Assembly (NCBI GenBank): GCA_052034525.1
Contig: JBPOIK010000039.1
Location: 1 to 57,689, forward strand
Direction: 5' to 3'
DNA: 57,689 nt
Source of the DNA: JAFGJQ01 sp052034525
Lineage (GTDB): Bacteria; Planctomycetota; Phycisphaerae; UBA1845
The notes under the pieces were generated by a model. The model worked only from the letters and a program-made list of their open reading frames with translations. It was not told the origin of the DNA and did not search any database. The position numbers and the translations under genes were made by a program. Positions 33,644 to 42,462 of this stretch are shown one piece after another (within the stretch, counting starts at the first letter, position 1; each line of letters opens with the position of its first letter).

Positions 33644-34010
33644 GGAGCGCCCGGCCCGGAGAATCAATCTGCGGTTGCAGCGCCTGGGCCGAAGAACCAA
33701 ACCCCGGCCGCAGCGGCCGGTCCGGACAACCCGATCCCGGACAGGAGGCCCGGTCCGAAGAATTAAACCCCGGCCGCGGCGGTCGGCCCGGACGACTGAG
33801 TTCCGATCGGAGTGGCCAGCTTGGACAATCAGACCCCGACCGGGGCCCGCGCTCCGGAGAGTCAAACCCGGGCGAGCAGCTCAGGCGTTTGACCCAGTAG
33901 ATCAGGGTCTGACAGTTCAGGCGACGCCGCCGGCAATACTCCGCCTGGCTCAGGCCGCTCGCCTCCAGCGCCGCCACGATTCGCTGTCAGCACCCCACGC
34001 GATCCGACAT
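33606..34010 (-). pseudogene. IS66-type tnpA (accessory protein) remnant with in-frame stop, fused to repeat tail
   Basis: On the minus strand GGAGGTG precedes ATG at 34010. The frame reads MSDRVGC, then TGA at 33989-33987, then QRIVAALEASGLSQAEYCRR ... LIYWVKRL. This is the HTH-like N-terminal module of IS66 Orf1/TnpA, which normally opens with a Trp at the position of the TGA, so a TGG-to-TGA change is likely. After the WVKRL segment the homology ends and the frame continues through 33-bp repeats to 33606. No tnpB or tnpC (transposase) is present. Confidence 0.65.
33642..33872 (-). repeat. Seven-copy degenerate 33-bp tandem repeat
   Basis: Contiguous 33-base units, each diverged. On the plus strand successive units start GCCGAAGAACC, GTCCGGACAAC, GTCCGAAGAAT, GCCCGGACGAC, GCTTGGACAAT and CTCCGGAGAGT. 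On the minus strand they encode 11-residue repeats such as PGFDSPERGPR, PGFNSSDRASC, PGSGCPDRPLR and PGFGSSAQALQ in one open frame that continues a tnpA remnant. Confidence 0.8.
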
Positions 34011-34156
34011 GATGCACCTCCAATGCACGCATCATGCCAGACCGCCGCCCCCCGCCGCCGGAGCTTATTCACCGAGCGTTTGCCTCCGTTGCCCGGCTCC
34101 AGGGCGACGCCCCTTCCCGGTTGACTAGCCCCGGCCCGTCGCCGATCCTGACGTTC

Positions 34157-35113
34157 ATGAACACCCCAAGCGAGATGTCCGCCGTGGATCTGTCCGTCGA
34201 GTTGCCGGGCATGACGCTGGCCAACCCGCTCATGACGGCCTCCGGCACCAGCGGATATGGGCAGGAATACGCCCCGTATGCGGACCTCACCCGGTTCGGG
34301 GCGTTCGTCACAAAGGCGATCACCATCAGACCCCGCAAGGGCAACCCCCCGCCCCGCACCCACGAAACCCGGGCCGGAATGCTCAACGCGATCGGCCTGG
34401 CGAACGTGGGTCTGGATCGATTCCTCGCCGAAAAGGTGCCGTACCTGCGCACCCTGAGCATTCCCGTCATCGCGAACGTGGCCGGCCACTCGGTCGAGGA
34501 TTACGTGGCCGTCTGCCGGGCACTCGATTCCGTTGACTGCATTCGCGGCCTGGAACTGAACGTATCCTGCCCAAACGTGTCCGACGGACTGGAATTCGGC
34601 ACCGACCCCGACCGGCTGTGCGGCATGGTGGAGCGGGTTCGCCCGGTCGTGCAGCGCTGCTGTCTGATCGTCAAACTCTCCCCGAACGTCACGGACATCG
34701 CCGCCTGCGCCGCGGCCGCCGTGCGCGGCGGGGCCGACGCCCTGTCAGTCATCAACACCCTGCGCGGCATGGCCATCAACGTCGAAACATGGGAACCGTT
34801 TCTGGCCAACAACGTGGGGGGTCTGTCCGGGCCGGCCATCCGCCCCGTGGCGGTCCAGATGGTGCACGCCGTCCACAGCCGCGTGGCCCGAGAGGCCGGA
34901 ATCCCGATCATCGGCATGGGGGGAATCGAAACCTGGCGCGACGCCGTCGAGTTCCTGCTCGCCGGCGCCACGGCCCTGGCCGTGGGGACCGCGCTCTTCG
35001 TGGATCCCGCCACGCCATTGCGAATCTGCGACGGCCTGACGGAATATCTCCGCCGCCGGGGTCTGTCGTCCGTACGGCAGCTTATTGGCGCGGTGCGGCT
35101 GCACGCCCGGTGA
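34157..35113 (+). CDS. pyrD: Dihydroorotate dehydrogenase, class 1B-like
   Basis: A 318-residue FMN TIM-barrel protein. Motifs are MTLANPLMTASGTSGYG, the lysine segment FVTKAITIRPRKGN, the active-site loop LNVSCPN with the class 1 catalytic Cys, KLSPNVTDI, NTLRGMAIN, GGLSGPAIRP and the phosphate-binding GMGGIETWRDAVEFLLAGATALAVGTA. It oxidises dihydroorotate to orotate in pyrimidine synthesis. Class 1B enzymes work with the iron-sulfur/FAD subunit PyrK and NAD; no pyrK is beside it. The start is ATG 34157; ATG 34175 is also possible and neither has a clear ribosome-binding site. It is convergent with tatC, 12 bases apart. Confidence 0.93.
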   Translation: MNTPSEMSAVDLSVELPGMTLANPLMTASGTSGYGQEYAPYADLTRFGAFVTKAITIRPRKGNPPPRTHETRAGMLNAIGLANVGLDRFLAEKVPYLRTLSIPVIANVAGHSVEDYVAVCRALDSVDCIRGLELNVSCPNVSDGLEFGTDPDRLCGMVERVRPVVQRCCLIVKLSPNVTDIAACAAAAVRGGADALSVINTLRGMAINVETWEPFLANNVGGLSGPAIRPVAVQMVHAVHSRVAREAGIPIIGMGGIETWRDAVEFLLAGATALAVGTALFVDPATPLRICDGLTEYLRRRGLSSVRQLIGAVRLHAR

Positions 35114-35125
35114 GCCGCGGCCCAT

Positions 35126-36157
35126 TCAGCGGTTGCGTTCAATCATGCGCCCGAAAAACAGCCCTCCCTCGAACAGCGCGAGCATGGGAATGGCCAGGAG
35201 AATCTGGCTAAGCACATCCGGCGGAGTGAGGATCGCCGCCACGACGAACGTGCCGAAGACCACGTACCGCCGGGACCGCCGGAACCAGGCGACCGGCACG
35301 ATCCGCGTGAGCACGAGAAAGACCACCGCCACCGGCACCTCGAACGCCAGCCCGAACGCCAGGGCCAGCGACAGCACGAACGACACGTAGAAGTTCAGCC
35401 CGAACTCGCTGCGCACCGGAATGGGCGTGTCGGCCGCCCGCATCGACAGGCTTCGAACGCCGTCGGGCGCCATCAGTTGGAGTTGATCGGTCGTGGCGTC
35501 AAACCAGACGGCGCCCGGCTCGGCGTTCCGCGGGGGTTGGGTCACCACCGGAATCGTCGTCGGCGCGGCGGTGAACGTCGGTTGTGACGTGGGCGGCTTG
35601 CCGGTGATCATCAGGCGTTGCAGCCAGTTCGGCTGCGTCGGCGGCATGGGAATGTCCATGTTGAACGCCACGAAGAAATTCAGCACGACCGGCAGCACCA
35701 GAAAATACATGAACAGCACGCCCGCGCCGAACAACACCACGGAAACCGGCGTGAACGTCCGCACGAACCTCCGCTCGTGCGCATACAGCCCCGACGCCAC
35801 GAACAGCCAGATCTGATGCAGCACCCAGGGCGTGGCGAGAATCACGCCGCAGAGAAGGCCGACCTTCAGGTAGATGATGAACGTGTCCGGCGGGCTGAGC
35901 ACCTGCAGCGTCGTCTCCTGCCCCCAGGCCCGCAGAACCACCAGCGCCGGCTGAAGAATCCACGCCAGCAGCTCCTTGGCAAAGAACAGACCGACGATGG
36001 CGCCGACGACCACGCCCAGCAGGGCCTTGATCAGCCGCGAACGGAGCTCATCCAGATGGTCGCCAAACGACATGCGCGCCGCGTCCACGTCAGACTCATC
36101 GCGACGCGAGGACGGCGAGCCCATCGGTGAAGTCGCAGAGCCGGGTGAAGCGGACAT
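35126..36157 (-). CDS. tatC: Sec-independent protein translocase TatC with large periplasmic-loop insert
   Basis: A 343-residue membrane protein, longer than the usual 240-270. An N-terminal polar tail of about 28 residues precedes the signature SFGDHLDELRSRLIKALLG. The membrane helices and loops follow, including VLHQIWLFVASGLYAHERR, then FGLAFEVPVAVVFLVL and TPPDVLSQILLAIPMLALFEGGLF. Between FFVAFNMDI and the YVSFVLSLALAFG helix there is an insert of roughly 75 residues, rich in Pro and Thr. By topology this loop faces outside. TatC recognises twin-arginine signal peptides. No tatA or tatB is adjacent. An internal Met at MSFGDHLDEL could be the start if the N-tail is not translated. Confidence 0.93.
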   Translation of the reverse strand: MSASPGSATSPMGSPSSRRDESDVDAARMSFGDHLDELRSRLIKALLGVVVGAIVGLFFAKELLAWILQPALVVLRAWGQETTLQVLSPPDTFIIYLKVGLLCGVILATPWVLHQIWLFVASGLYAHERRFVRTFTPVSVVLFGAGVLFMYFLVLPVVLNFFVAFNMDIPMPPTQPNWLQRLMITGKPPTSQPTFTAAPTTIPVVTQPPRNAEPGAVWFDATTDQLQLMAPDGVRSLSMRAADTPIPVRSEFGLNFYVSFVLSLALAFGLAFEVPVAVVFLVLTRIVPVAWFRRSRRYVVFGTFVVAAILTPPDVLSQILLAIPMLALFEGGLFFGRMIERNR

Positions 36158-36298
36158 CGCGGGGATTGTAGTCAGCCCGCGACACCGGCGTCAACGCGAA
36201 GACGCGGGCGACAGACGCCTTGCCCGGCAACCCGCCCGTCGCGTACGATGCTCCGTTCAACGCCACGGCGATTCTTCGCAAGACGGCGGAGAACCGAC

Positions 36299-36778
36299 AT
36301 GCTGATTGGGATTCTATCAGACAGCCACGGCCGTTATCTGACCGTGCGGCGGGCCGTCAGACTCTTCGAGCGTCTTGGCGTGGACCTCATCGTCCATTGC
36401 GGAGACATCGGTGACGAATCCGTGCTCGACGAACTGGCCGGACATCCCTGCCGGTTTGTCTGGGGAAACATGGACCAGCCCGGCGCGGGCATCAATGCTT
36501 TCCTGGAATCCGTGGGCATTCCCGCGCCCGACGCGGCCCCCATCCAGGCCGATGGCAAAACGATCCTGGTAGTCCACGGGCACGAACGGGCCTTCCACGA
36601 AGCCGTGAGCGACGAAGCCGCCGACTACATCCTCCACGGGCACACCCACTGCAAACGCGACGAGCGGATCGGCCGCTGCCGCGTCATCAATCCCGGCGCC
36701 CTTCACCGCGCGAACCCCAAATCCGTCGCCACCCTGGACACCGCCAGCGACACCCTCACCTTCCATGACATCGACTGA
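36299..36778 (+). CDS. YfcE/MJ0936-type metallophosphoesterase
   Basis: A 159-residue calcineurin-fold phosphodiesterase. Metal ligands are seen in order: GILSDSHGR (Asp, His), HCGDIGD (Asp), VWGNMDQ (Asn), VVHGHE (His) and LHGHTHCKRDERIG (His-x-His), ending INPGALHRANP. The family hydrolyses phosphodiesters such as cyclic nucleotides in vitro; the natural substrate is unknown. The ATG at 36299 sits directly before the first strand. It is divergent from tatC with about 140 bases between, and convergent with the next gene. Confidence 0.92.
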   Translation: MLIGILSDSHGRYLTVRRAVRLFERLGVDLIVHCGDIGDESVLDELAGHPCRFVWGNMDQPGAGINAFLESVGIPAPDAAPIQADGKTILVVHGHERAFHEAVSDEAADYILHGHTHCKRDERIGRCRVINPGALHRANPKSVATLDTASDTLTFHDID

Positions 36779-36840
36779 CTTGCCCGGGGAGCCGGGAAGG
36801 CACCTGCGACGACGAATCCTCCCCGCCGCCGGCCACAGTA

Positions 36841-38499
36841 TCAGCCGCGCTGCTCCTTGTACCAGGAATAGCCGCCGACAAGATTCACAACGTCCTTGCG
36901 ACCCCGGCCGTGCAGTATGCGTGCGCCGATATAGCCTCGCTCCCCAATCTGGCAGAATACCAGCACCGGCCGGTCCGCTCGAAGCTCTCCCATGCGGCTC
37001 CGCAGCTCGTCCAGGGGGATGTTCACCGCGTCCGGGATGCTCCCGCCGGCGTATTCCTCCGGCGTGCGCAAATCCACGAGCTGATAGCCCTGCGCAATGA
37101 ATTTCTCCAGCTCCGCCGGATCCGTCTGCACCACCAGACCCGCCCGCTCGTTCTGGGCCACGAACGCGGCGATGTTCAGCGGGTCTTTCGCCGAGCCGTA
37201 CGGCGGTGCGTATGCCAGGTCCAGCTCGGCCAGATCGTCCAGGGTGCCGCCGAAATGCAGTGCCGCCGCGAACACATCGATCCGGCGATCCACCCCCTCG
37301 CGCCCGACGATCTGCGCGCCGAGCAGACGACCGTTCGCCGGATCATACACAATCTTGATCCGCATGGACTCAGCCCCGGGGTAATACGACGCGTGGTGCG
37401 CCCGGCAGATTGTGGCGTGCCGGGCCGCCTGCCCGCTGCGAGCCGCCGCCTTCATGCTGAATCCGGTGGACGCCACCGTCAGATCAAAAACCTTCACGAT
37501 CGCCGTCCCGAACACCCGAGCCGCCGGGCGCGCCACGTCCGTCACCGCGATCTCGCCCGCCAGGCGACCGTGCTTGTTGGCCGGACCGGCCAGGGGGATC
37601 AGCGTCGGCTGCCCGTTGACGCCATGCACGATCTCAACAGCATCCCCCGCCGCCAGAATGTCCGGATCGGACGTCTGCATGGATGCGTTCACCCGAATGC
37701 CGCCACGCTCTCCAACGGCCAGTCCGGCCTCGACCGCCAGGCGGCTGTTCGGCCGCACGCCGATGGACAACAGCACCATGTCCGTCTCGATCCGCGTCCC
37801 GTTCTGGAGCACAACGGCCTCGACCCGATCGCCCACGGTCGCCAGCGACTCCAGCCCGCTGCCCAGGTGCAGACCGACACCGTGCTCCCGAATATGGCCG
37901 GCCACGGCCGCCGCCATATCCGCATCCAGCGGCGCCATCACCTGATTCAGCAATTCCACCACGTCCACATGCACGCCGCGATGAACCAGAGCCTCCGCCA
38001 CCTCGAGCCCGATGAAGCCGGCCCCGACGATCACCGCCGACCGGATCGTGTTCTTGGCAAGGTATTCGTAGATCGCGTCGGTGTCCTCCATGTTTCGCAG
38101 AACGAACACGTTCGCCGCATTCGTGCCGGTCATGGGCGGAATCACCGGGTCCGCGCCGGGGCAGAGAATCAGTCTGTCATACGGCTGCTCAAACGGTTCT
38201 CCCGAGGCCAGATTCGTGCCCCGTACGCACTTGGCGGCGCGGTCGATGGCGGTCACCTCGTGCCGCACCCGCACGCCGATCCGGAATCGGTCATAAAACC
38301 TCTCCGGCGTCTGCACGAGCAGTTTCGCACGGTCCTGAATGACCCCGCCCACGTAGTACGGCAGGCCGCAGTTGGCGAAAGAAACGTAGCCGCTCTTCTC
38401 GAAAATGGTGATTTCCGCCTGCTCATCCAACCGGCGTGCCCGCGTGGCCGCACTGGCCCCCGCGCCGACGCCGCCCACGATCACGATTCGACGGCCCAT
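36841..38499 (-). CDS. CoA-disulfide reductase-type FAD oxidoreductase with C-terminal rhodanese domain
   Basis: A 552-residue protein. The FAD domain has IVIVGGVGAGASAATRAR and the redox cysteine in YVSFANCGLPYYVGG (Cys44 region). The NAD(P) domain has SAVIVGAGFIGLEVAEAL and the second FAD motif DPDILAAGDAVE. The dimerisation domain has ASTGFS and YYPGAE with APPYGSAKDPLN. Residues about 455-552 are a rhodanese domain with LVDLRTPEEYAGG and catalytic Cys in VFCQIGERGY. Such fusions reduce CoA disulfides, CoA persulfides or polysulfides using NAD(P)H. The likely role is persulfide or redox handling in the cytoplasm. It is apparently a single-gene unit. Confidence 0.92.
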   Translation of the reverse strand: MGRRIVIVGGVGAGASAATRARRLDEQAEITIFEKSGYVSFANCGLPYYVGGVIQDRAKLLVQTPERFYDRFRIGVRVRHEVTAIDRAAKCVRGTNLASGEPFEQPYDRLILCPGADPVIPPMTGTNAANVFVLRNMEDTDAIYEYLAKNTIRSAVIVGAGFIGLEVAEALVHRGVHVDVVELLNQVMAPLDADMAAAVAGHIREHGVGLHLGSGLESLATVGDRVEAVVLQNGTRIETDMVLLSIGVRPNSRLAVEAGLAVGERGGIRVNASMQTSDPDILAAGDAVEIVHGVNGQPTLIPLAGPANKHGRLAGEIAVTDVARPAARVFGTAIVKVFDLTVASTGFSMKAAARSGQAARHATICRAHHASYYPGAESMRIKIVYDPANGRLLGAQIVGREGVDRRIDVFAAALHFGGTLDDLAELDLAYAPPYGSAKDPLNIAAFVAQNERAGLVVQTDPAELEKFIAQGYQLVDLRTPEEYAGGSIPDAVNIPLDELRSRMGELRADRPVLVFCQIGERGYIGARILHGRGRKDVVNLVGGYSWYKEQRG

Positions 38500-38888
38500 A
38501 CCCGCCCCCTCATTCAGGGATTCACGAAATCAAGACACCCACGAGCCCGGAGTATTGACGATCCCGGCGGGGAGTCAAGCGTGCGGCGACACCCCTGGAC
38601 CGGGCCCGGCGTCCGGCACATTCGGCCAGAATCAGCGGCAGGAAACCCGCCGTCCGACCCGCCCAGGACCGTTCCGCGAATACCGAGTTGTGCCTGAACC
38701 GTGGCGCGCTGCTTTTTTTGCCGCCCAAGTCCGTAACGTGGGTATCCGGCCACCCGTGTCACAAGTTGTCGACCGGGATTCAGTTTTGGGTCGAGCGACT
38801 TGCCGCGCCCCCATGCGCGATCCATATAGTCACTCGTTCGGGTGGCGCGTTCTCACCCCGGTTATCTCGTTCCCGAAGAGGCGTATCC

Positions 38889-40028
38889 ATGCCCTGTGAC
38901 GGCAGTGTTTCATGCACCGACAACGGGCCGGCGACACTCTGCCCCGACCCGTCAGACCTGCGTTTCCGTATCGCAACGCTGCGCGTCCTGGACGATCCGG
39001 GCCACGCGCCGCCCGCTACCGAGCCGGATCTTTCGAAAGCCGAACTGCTGCGGCTGTATCGGGCGATGACACTGGCCCGTCAGGCGGATCAGCGCATGCT
39101 CAAGCTTCAACGACAGGGTCGGCTCGGCACGTTTCCGCTCTGCACCGGTCAGGAGGCCGCCGCCTGTGGTTCCGCCTTTGCCCTGCAACCGGAGGATTGG
39201 TACGCCGGCGGCTATCGCGACCTGGGCGCCCGGCTGCTGCGCGGAGAGAGGCTCGAAACGTTCCTGCTGTATTGGGCCGGCTACGAAGAGGGAAACATCA
39301 GCCCGGAGGCCCGACGCACCCTGCCCACCTCGGCCATCGTCGCGGCGCAGACGCTCCATGCCGTGGGAATCGCGTACGCAATGAAATACCGCGGGGAACG
39401 GTCGGCTGTCCTGACATCTCTGGGCGACGGCGGAACATCCGAGGGGGACCTCCACGAAGCGATGAATTTTGCCGGCGTCTGGCAGGCGCCCGTGGTCTTC
39501 CTCTGCGTGAACAATCAGTGGGCCATCTCCACCCCGCGCAGCGCCCAGACCCGGTCCCGCACCATCGCCCAGAAGGCCATCGCCTATGACATGCCCGGGA
39601 TCCTGGTGGACGGCAACGACGCACTGGCCGTGTACCAGGCAACCCGGGAAGCACTGGATCGAGCCCGAGCCGGCGGCGGCCCCACGCTCATCGAGGCCGT
39701 CACATACCGCTTGATGATGCACACCACGGCCGACGACCCCACCCGGTACCAATCGCAGAGCGAACTGCAGGAATGGTGGCAGCGCGACCCGCTACCTCGG
39801 TTCCGTGCCTACCTCGAGACCAGGGGGTTCTGGGATCCCGATCGACAGGCACTCCTGGAGGACGAAGTGAAGGGGGAAATCGACGCGGCCGTCCAGGCGC
39901 TGGAAAGTCGTGAAGACCCGCCCCCCGACGAGCAGTTCAAGCATGTGTACGGCACCGGCCACCCCCGGGTGCAGGAGCAGCGGGCAGAGTTCATGGCCAA
40001 TCTCGCGCGAGAGTCTCACCATGCCTGA
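38889..40028 (+). CDS. pdhA: Pyruvate dehydrogenase-type E1 component, alpha subunit
   Basis: A 379-residue thiamine-diphosphate subunit. It opens with LYRAMTLARQADQRMLKLQRQGRLGTFPLCTGQEA, written here in parts. The TPP motif is LGDGGTSEGDLHEAMNFAG with VNNQWAIS, followed by the phosphorylation-loop region TYRLMMHTTADDP. It forms the alpha2beta2 E1 with the next gene product and decarboxylates pyruvate or branched 2-oxoacids onto lipoyl-E2. Start ATG 38889 follows GAAGAGG. The open frame upstream to 38688 is not domain-like. It is the first gene of a tight operon; its last eight bases overlap the next start. Confidence 0.93.
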   Translation: MPCDGSVSCTDNGPATLCPDPSDLRFRIATLRVLDDPGHAPPATEPDLSKAELLRLYRAMTLARQADQRMLKLQRQGRLGTFPLCTGQEAAACGSAFALQPEDWYAGGYRDLGARLLRGERLETFLLYWAGYEEGNISPEARRTLPTSAIVAAQTLHAVGIAYAMKYRGERSAVLTSLGDGGTSEGDLHEAMNFAGVWQAPVVFLCVNNQWAISTPRSAQTRSRTIAQKAIAYDMPGILVDGNDALAVYQATREALDRARAGGGPTLIEAVTYRLMMHTTADDPTRYQSQSELQEWWQRDPLPRFRAYLETRGFWDPDRQALLEDEVKGEIDAAVQALESREDPPPDEQFKHVYGTGHPRVQEQRAEFMANLARESHHA

Positions 40029-41001
40029 GATGACGATGGTCCAGGCGATCAACCAGGCCCTCGATCAGGAGATGGGCCGGGATGACCGAGTCCTGGTTCT
40101 GGGCCAGGATGTCGGGCGGATCGGGGGCGTTTTCCGCGTCACGGAAAGGCTTCTGGACAAATACGGGCCACAGCGCGTGATCGACACCCCGCTGGCGGAA
40201 TCCGGCATTCTGGGAACCGCCATCGGCATGGCGCTGGCCGGCCTGCGGCCCGTGGCGGAGATGCAGTTCTCCGGGTTTTCCTACCTGATGTTCCCGCAAC
40301 TGGAAGGACACGCCGCGCGGTTCCGGATGCGAACCCACGGCCACTGGACGGTTCCCCTGGTCGTACGCATGCCATACGGCGCGGGTGTTCGGGCGATGGA
40401 ACACCATTCCGAGAGCAAAGAGGCAACCTATGCTCACGTTCCCGGCGTGAAAGTGGTCATCCCGTCCACCCCGCGCAATGCGCGAGCCCTGCTGGTCGCC
40501 GCTATCCGCGACCCGGACCCGGTGGTGTTCATGGAGCCCAAGCGGTCGTATCGGGCGTTTCGAGAGGATGTCCCGGAAGAAGACGAAGTGCTCGAAATCG
40601 GCAGAGCCCGCGTGGTCCGGGAGGGCACGGACCTGACGCTCATTGCCTGGGGTGCAATGATGCGGCCGGCGCTCGAGGCCGCCCGGAACGTGCAGACGCG
40701 CCGCAACGTGAGCATCGAGATCATCGATCTGCTGACCATCGCCCCCATGGACGATGAGACCATCGCCGCCTCCGTTCGGAAGACGGGCCGGTGCGTGGTC
40801 GTGCAGGAGGCGTCCAAGACTCTGGGCGTCGCCTCCGAAATCATCGCCGTAATCAACGACAAGGCGTTGATGCACCTGGAGGCTCCCGTTCGGCGCGTGA
40901 CCGGCTACGACGTGTCGCCGCCGTACTTCGCCCGAGAGGCCGCCTATCTCCCCAGCGCCGGCCGGATCGCCCGGGCCATCGAGGAAACCCTGGACTTCTA
41001 A
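40021..41001 (+). CDS. pdhB: Pyruvate dehydrogenase-type E1 component, beta subunit
   Basis: A 326-residue transketolase-like beta subunit. It has MTMVQAINQALDQEM, LGQDVGRIGGVFRVT, then DTPLAESGILGTAIGMAL, EMQFSGFSY, the loop PYGAGVRAMEHHSES, and C-terminal VIDLL-like and VVVQEASKTLGVASEI segments. It provides half of the TPP site with the alpha subunit. The ATG at 40021 overlaps the alpha-subunit gene by eight bases, a translational coupling that fits 1:1 assembly. The 2-oxoacid specificity (pyruvate or branched chain) cannot be settled by eye. Confidence 0.93.
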   Translation: MPEMTMVQAINQALDQEMGRDDRVLVLGQDVGRIGGVFRVTERLLDKYGPQRVIDTPLAESGILGTAIGMALAGLRPVAEMQFSGFSYLMFPQLEGHAARFRMRTHGHWTVPLVVRMPYGAGVRAMEHHSESKEATYAHVPGVKVVIPSTPRNARALLVAAIRDPDPVVFMEPKRSYRAFREDVPEEDEVLEIGRARVVREGTDLTLIAWGAMMRPALEAARNVQTRRNVSIEIIDLLTIAPMDDETIAASVRKTGRCVVVQEASKTLGVASEIIAVINDKALMHLEAPVRRVTGYDVSPPYFAREAAYLPSAGRIARAIEETLDF

Positions 41002-41031
41002 GCGGATGCGGACAGCGGCGTGGAGGAAACC

Positions 41032-42327
41032 GTGTACGAGTTTCGGCTGCCAGACCTGGGTGAAGGCATTCACGAAGGAGAGATCCTCCGCTGGCACGTG
41101 GCGCCCGGTGACGTGGTGAGGCAAGATGAGCCGCTTGTCGCCGTGGAGACGGACAAGGCCGCCGTCACGATTCCCTCGCCCCGGGCGGGACGGATCGTCT
41201 CCCTGGGGGCGGCCGTGGGCGGCGTGATCTCGGTCGGCGACGTGATCGCGGTGATTGACGCAACCGACGGACCCGGTTCGCCGACCCACGCGAAGAACGC
41301 CGCTTCCGCCGAGTGGGCCGTCCCGCCTCCCGCCGCGAAGGCGGATGCGCCTCGACGCGTTCCGGCGGCCGTCTGGGGTCGCGCGGTCGCGACGCCGGCC
41401 ACCCGTCGACTCGCCCGCGAGCTGAAGATCGACATCAACCAGGTGTCGCCCACCGGGGCGGATGGCCGGGTGACCCCGGACGACGTGACCCGCTTCGCCG
41501 GCCGCCACGCAGGCAGGGAGGGGCGCGGCGGGGACGTTCGCCCGGCGCCTCCAGCCTCGTCGACTCCCGGGGCGGGCATCCCGTTCCTCGATCTCGAGGA
41601 ACTGCCCGACTTCGAGCAGTGGGGACCGGTGCAGCGCGAGCCCCTGCGGTCCATCCGGCGGAAGGTCGCTCACAAGATGACGACCGCCATGATCCTCGTG
41701 CCCCATGTGGCCCATATGGACGAGGCCGATGTCACGCTTCTCGAAGAGTTCCGCGTGCGCGAGCGGGAGAAGCGCAAGGGCCAGCCCGGCGTTCGACTCA
41801 CCCTGCTGGCGTTCGTCGTCAAGGCGGTCAGTGCCGGCCTGCGGACGGCGCCCTCATTCAACGCCAGCCTCGATCCGTTTGGCGAACAGATCGTCTACAA
41901 AAAGTACTACCATATCGGCATCGCCATGAACACCGCAAAAGGGCTGGTCGTGCCGGTCATTCGTGACGCCGACCAGAAGACGATTCTCGAAATCGCCCAG
42001 GACATCGAATCCCTCGCGGTTCGGGCCCGTGAGGACAGACTCGATGTCGCCGATCTGCGCGGCGGAACGTTCACGATCACCAACGTCGGCCCGCTCGGCG
42101 GCACAGCCCTGATTCCCACGATCAACTATCCGGAGGCGGCCATCCTGGGCATGGGCCGCGTACAGGACAAACCGGTCGTCCGGCACGGGCAGATCGTCAT
42201 CCGGAAAATGCTGCCCCTGACCCTGGCGTTCGACCACCGCATCGCGGACGGGGCGGAGGCCGCCCGGTTCGTCACGGAAATGGCCAGCCGGTTGGAGGAC
42301 CCGACGCGGTTGCTGCTGGTGGCCTAG
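41032..42327 (+). CDS. pdhC: Dihydrolipoamide acyltransferase (E2) of a 2-oxoacid dehydrogenase complex
   Basis: A 431-residue E2 chain. The lipoyl domain at 1-80 has DLGEGIHEGEI and the lipoylated lysine in VETDKAAVTIPSP. An Ala/Pro-rich linker follows. The peripheral-subunit binding domain at about 120-155 has ATPATRRLARELKIDINQVSP with GRVTPDDV, then a second linker. The catalytic domain from about 200 ends with LTLAFDHRIADGAEAARFV, where His and Asp of DHRxxDG are catalytic. I choose the GTG at 41032 since GGAGG (41022-41026) sits five bases before it; a GTG at 41020 would lie in front of that site. It has one lipoyl domain only. Confidence 0.92.
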   Translation: MYEFRLPDLGEGIHEGEILRWHVAPGDVVRQDEPLVAVETDKAAVTIPSPRAGRIVSLGAAVGGVISVGDVIAVIDATDGPGSPTHAKNAASAEWAVPPPAAKADAPRRVPAAVWGRAVATPATRRLARELKIDINQVSPTGADGRVTPDDVTRFAGRHAGREGRGGDVRPAPPASSTPGAGIPFLDLEELPDFEQWGPVQREPLRSIRRKVAHKMTTAMILVPHVAHMDEADVTLLEEFRVREREKRKGQPGVRLTLLAFVVKAVSAGLRTAPSFNASLDPFGEQIVYKKYYHIGIAMNTAKGLVVPVIRDADQKTILEIAQDIESLAVRAREDRLDVADLRGGTFTITNVGPLGGTALIPTINYPEAAILGMGRVQDKPVVRHGQIVIRKMLPLTLAFDHRIADGAEAARFVTEMASRLEDPTRLLLVA

Positions 42328-42462
42328 AATGATGCAGGCCGCCGCGGGTGTGGCCACGTTGCAAAAGCAGTCAGTTCGTGCGACGATGCTCTGTCGCCGA
42401 GGCCCGCGGGGCGGGAGACTCGACCGGCTGCGGACGTACGGACAAACGGAGGATCTTCCCAA

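Noticed and set aside
33642..33872. CRISPR array
   Set aside because: The 33-base units are contiguous and diverged, with no unique spacers, and no cas genes are present.
32586..34156. Prophage or integrated mobile element with attachment sites
   Set aside because: No integrase, tRNA or phage genes are present. Only an IS66-type remnant and repeats are visible.
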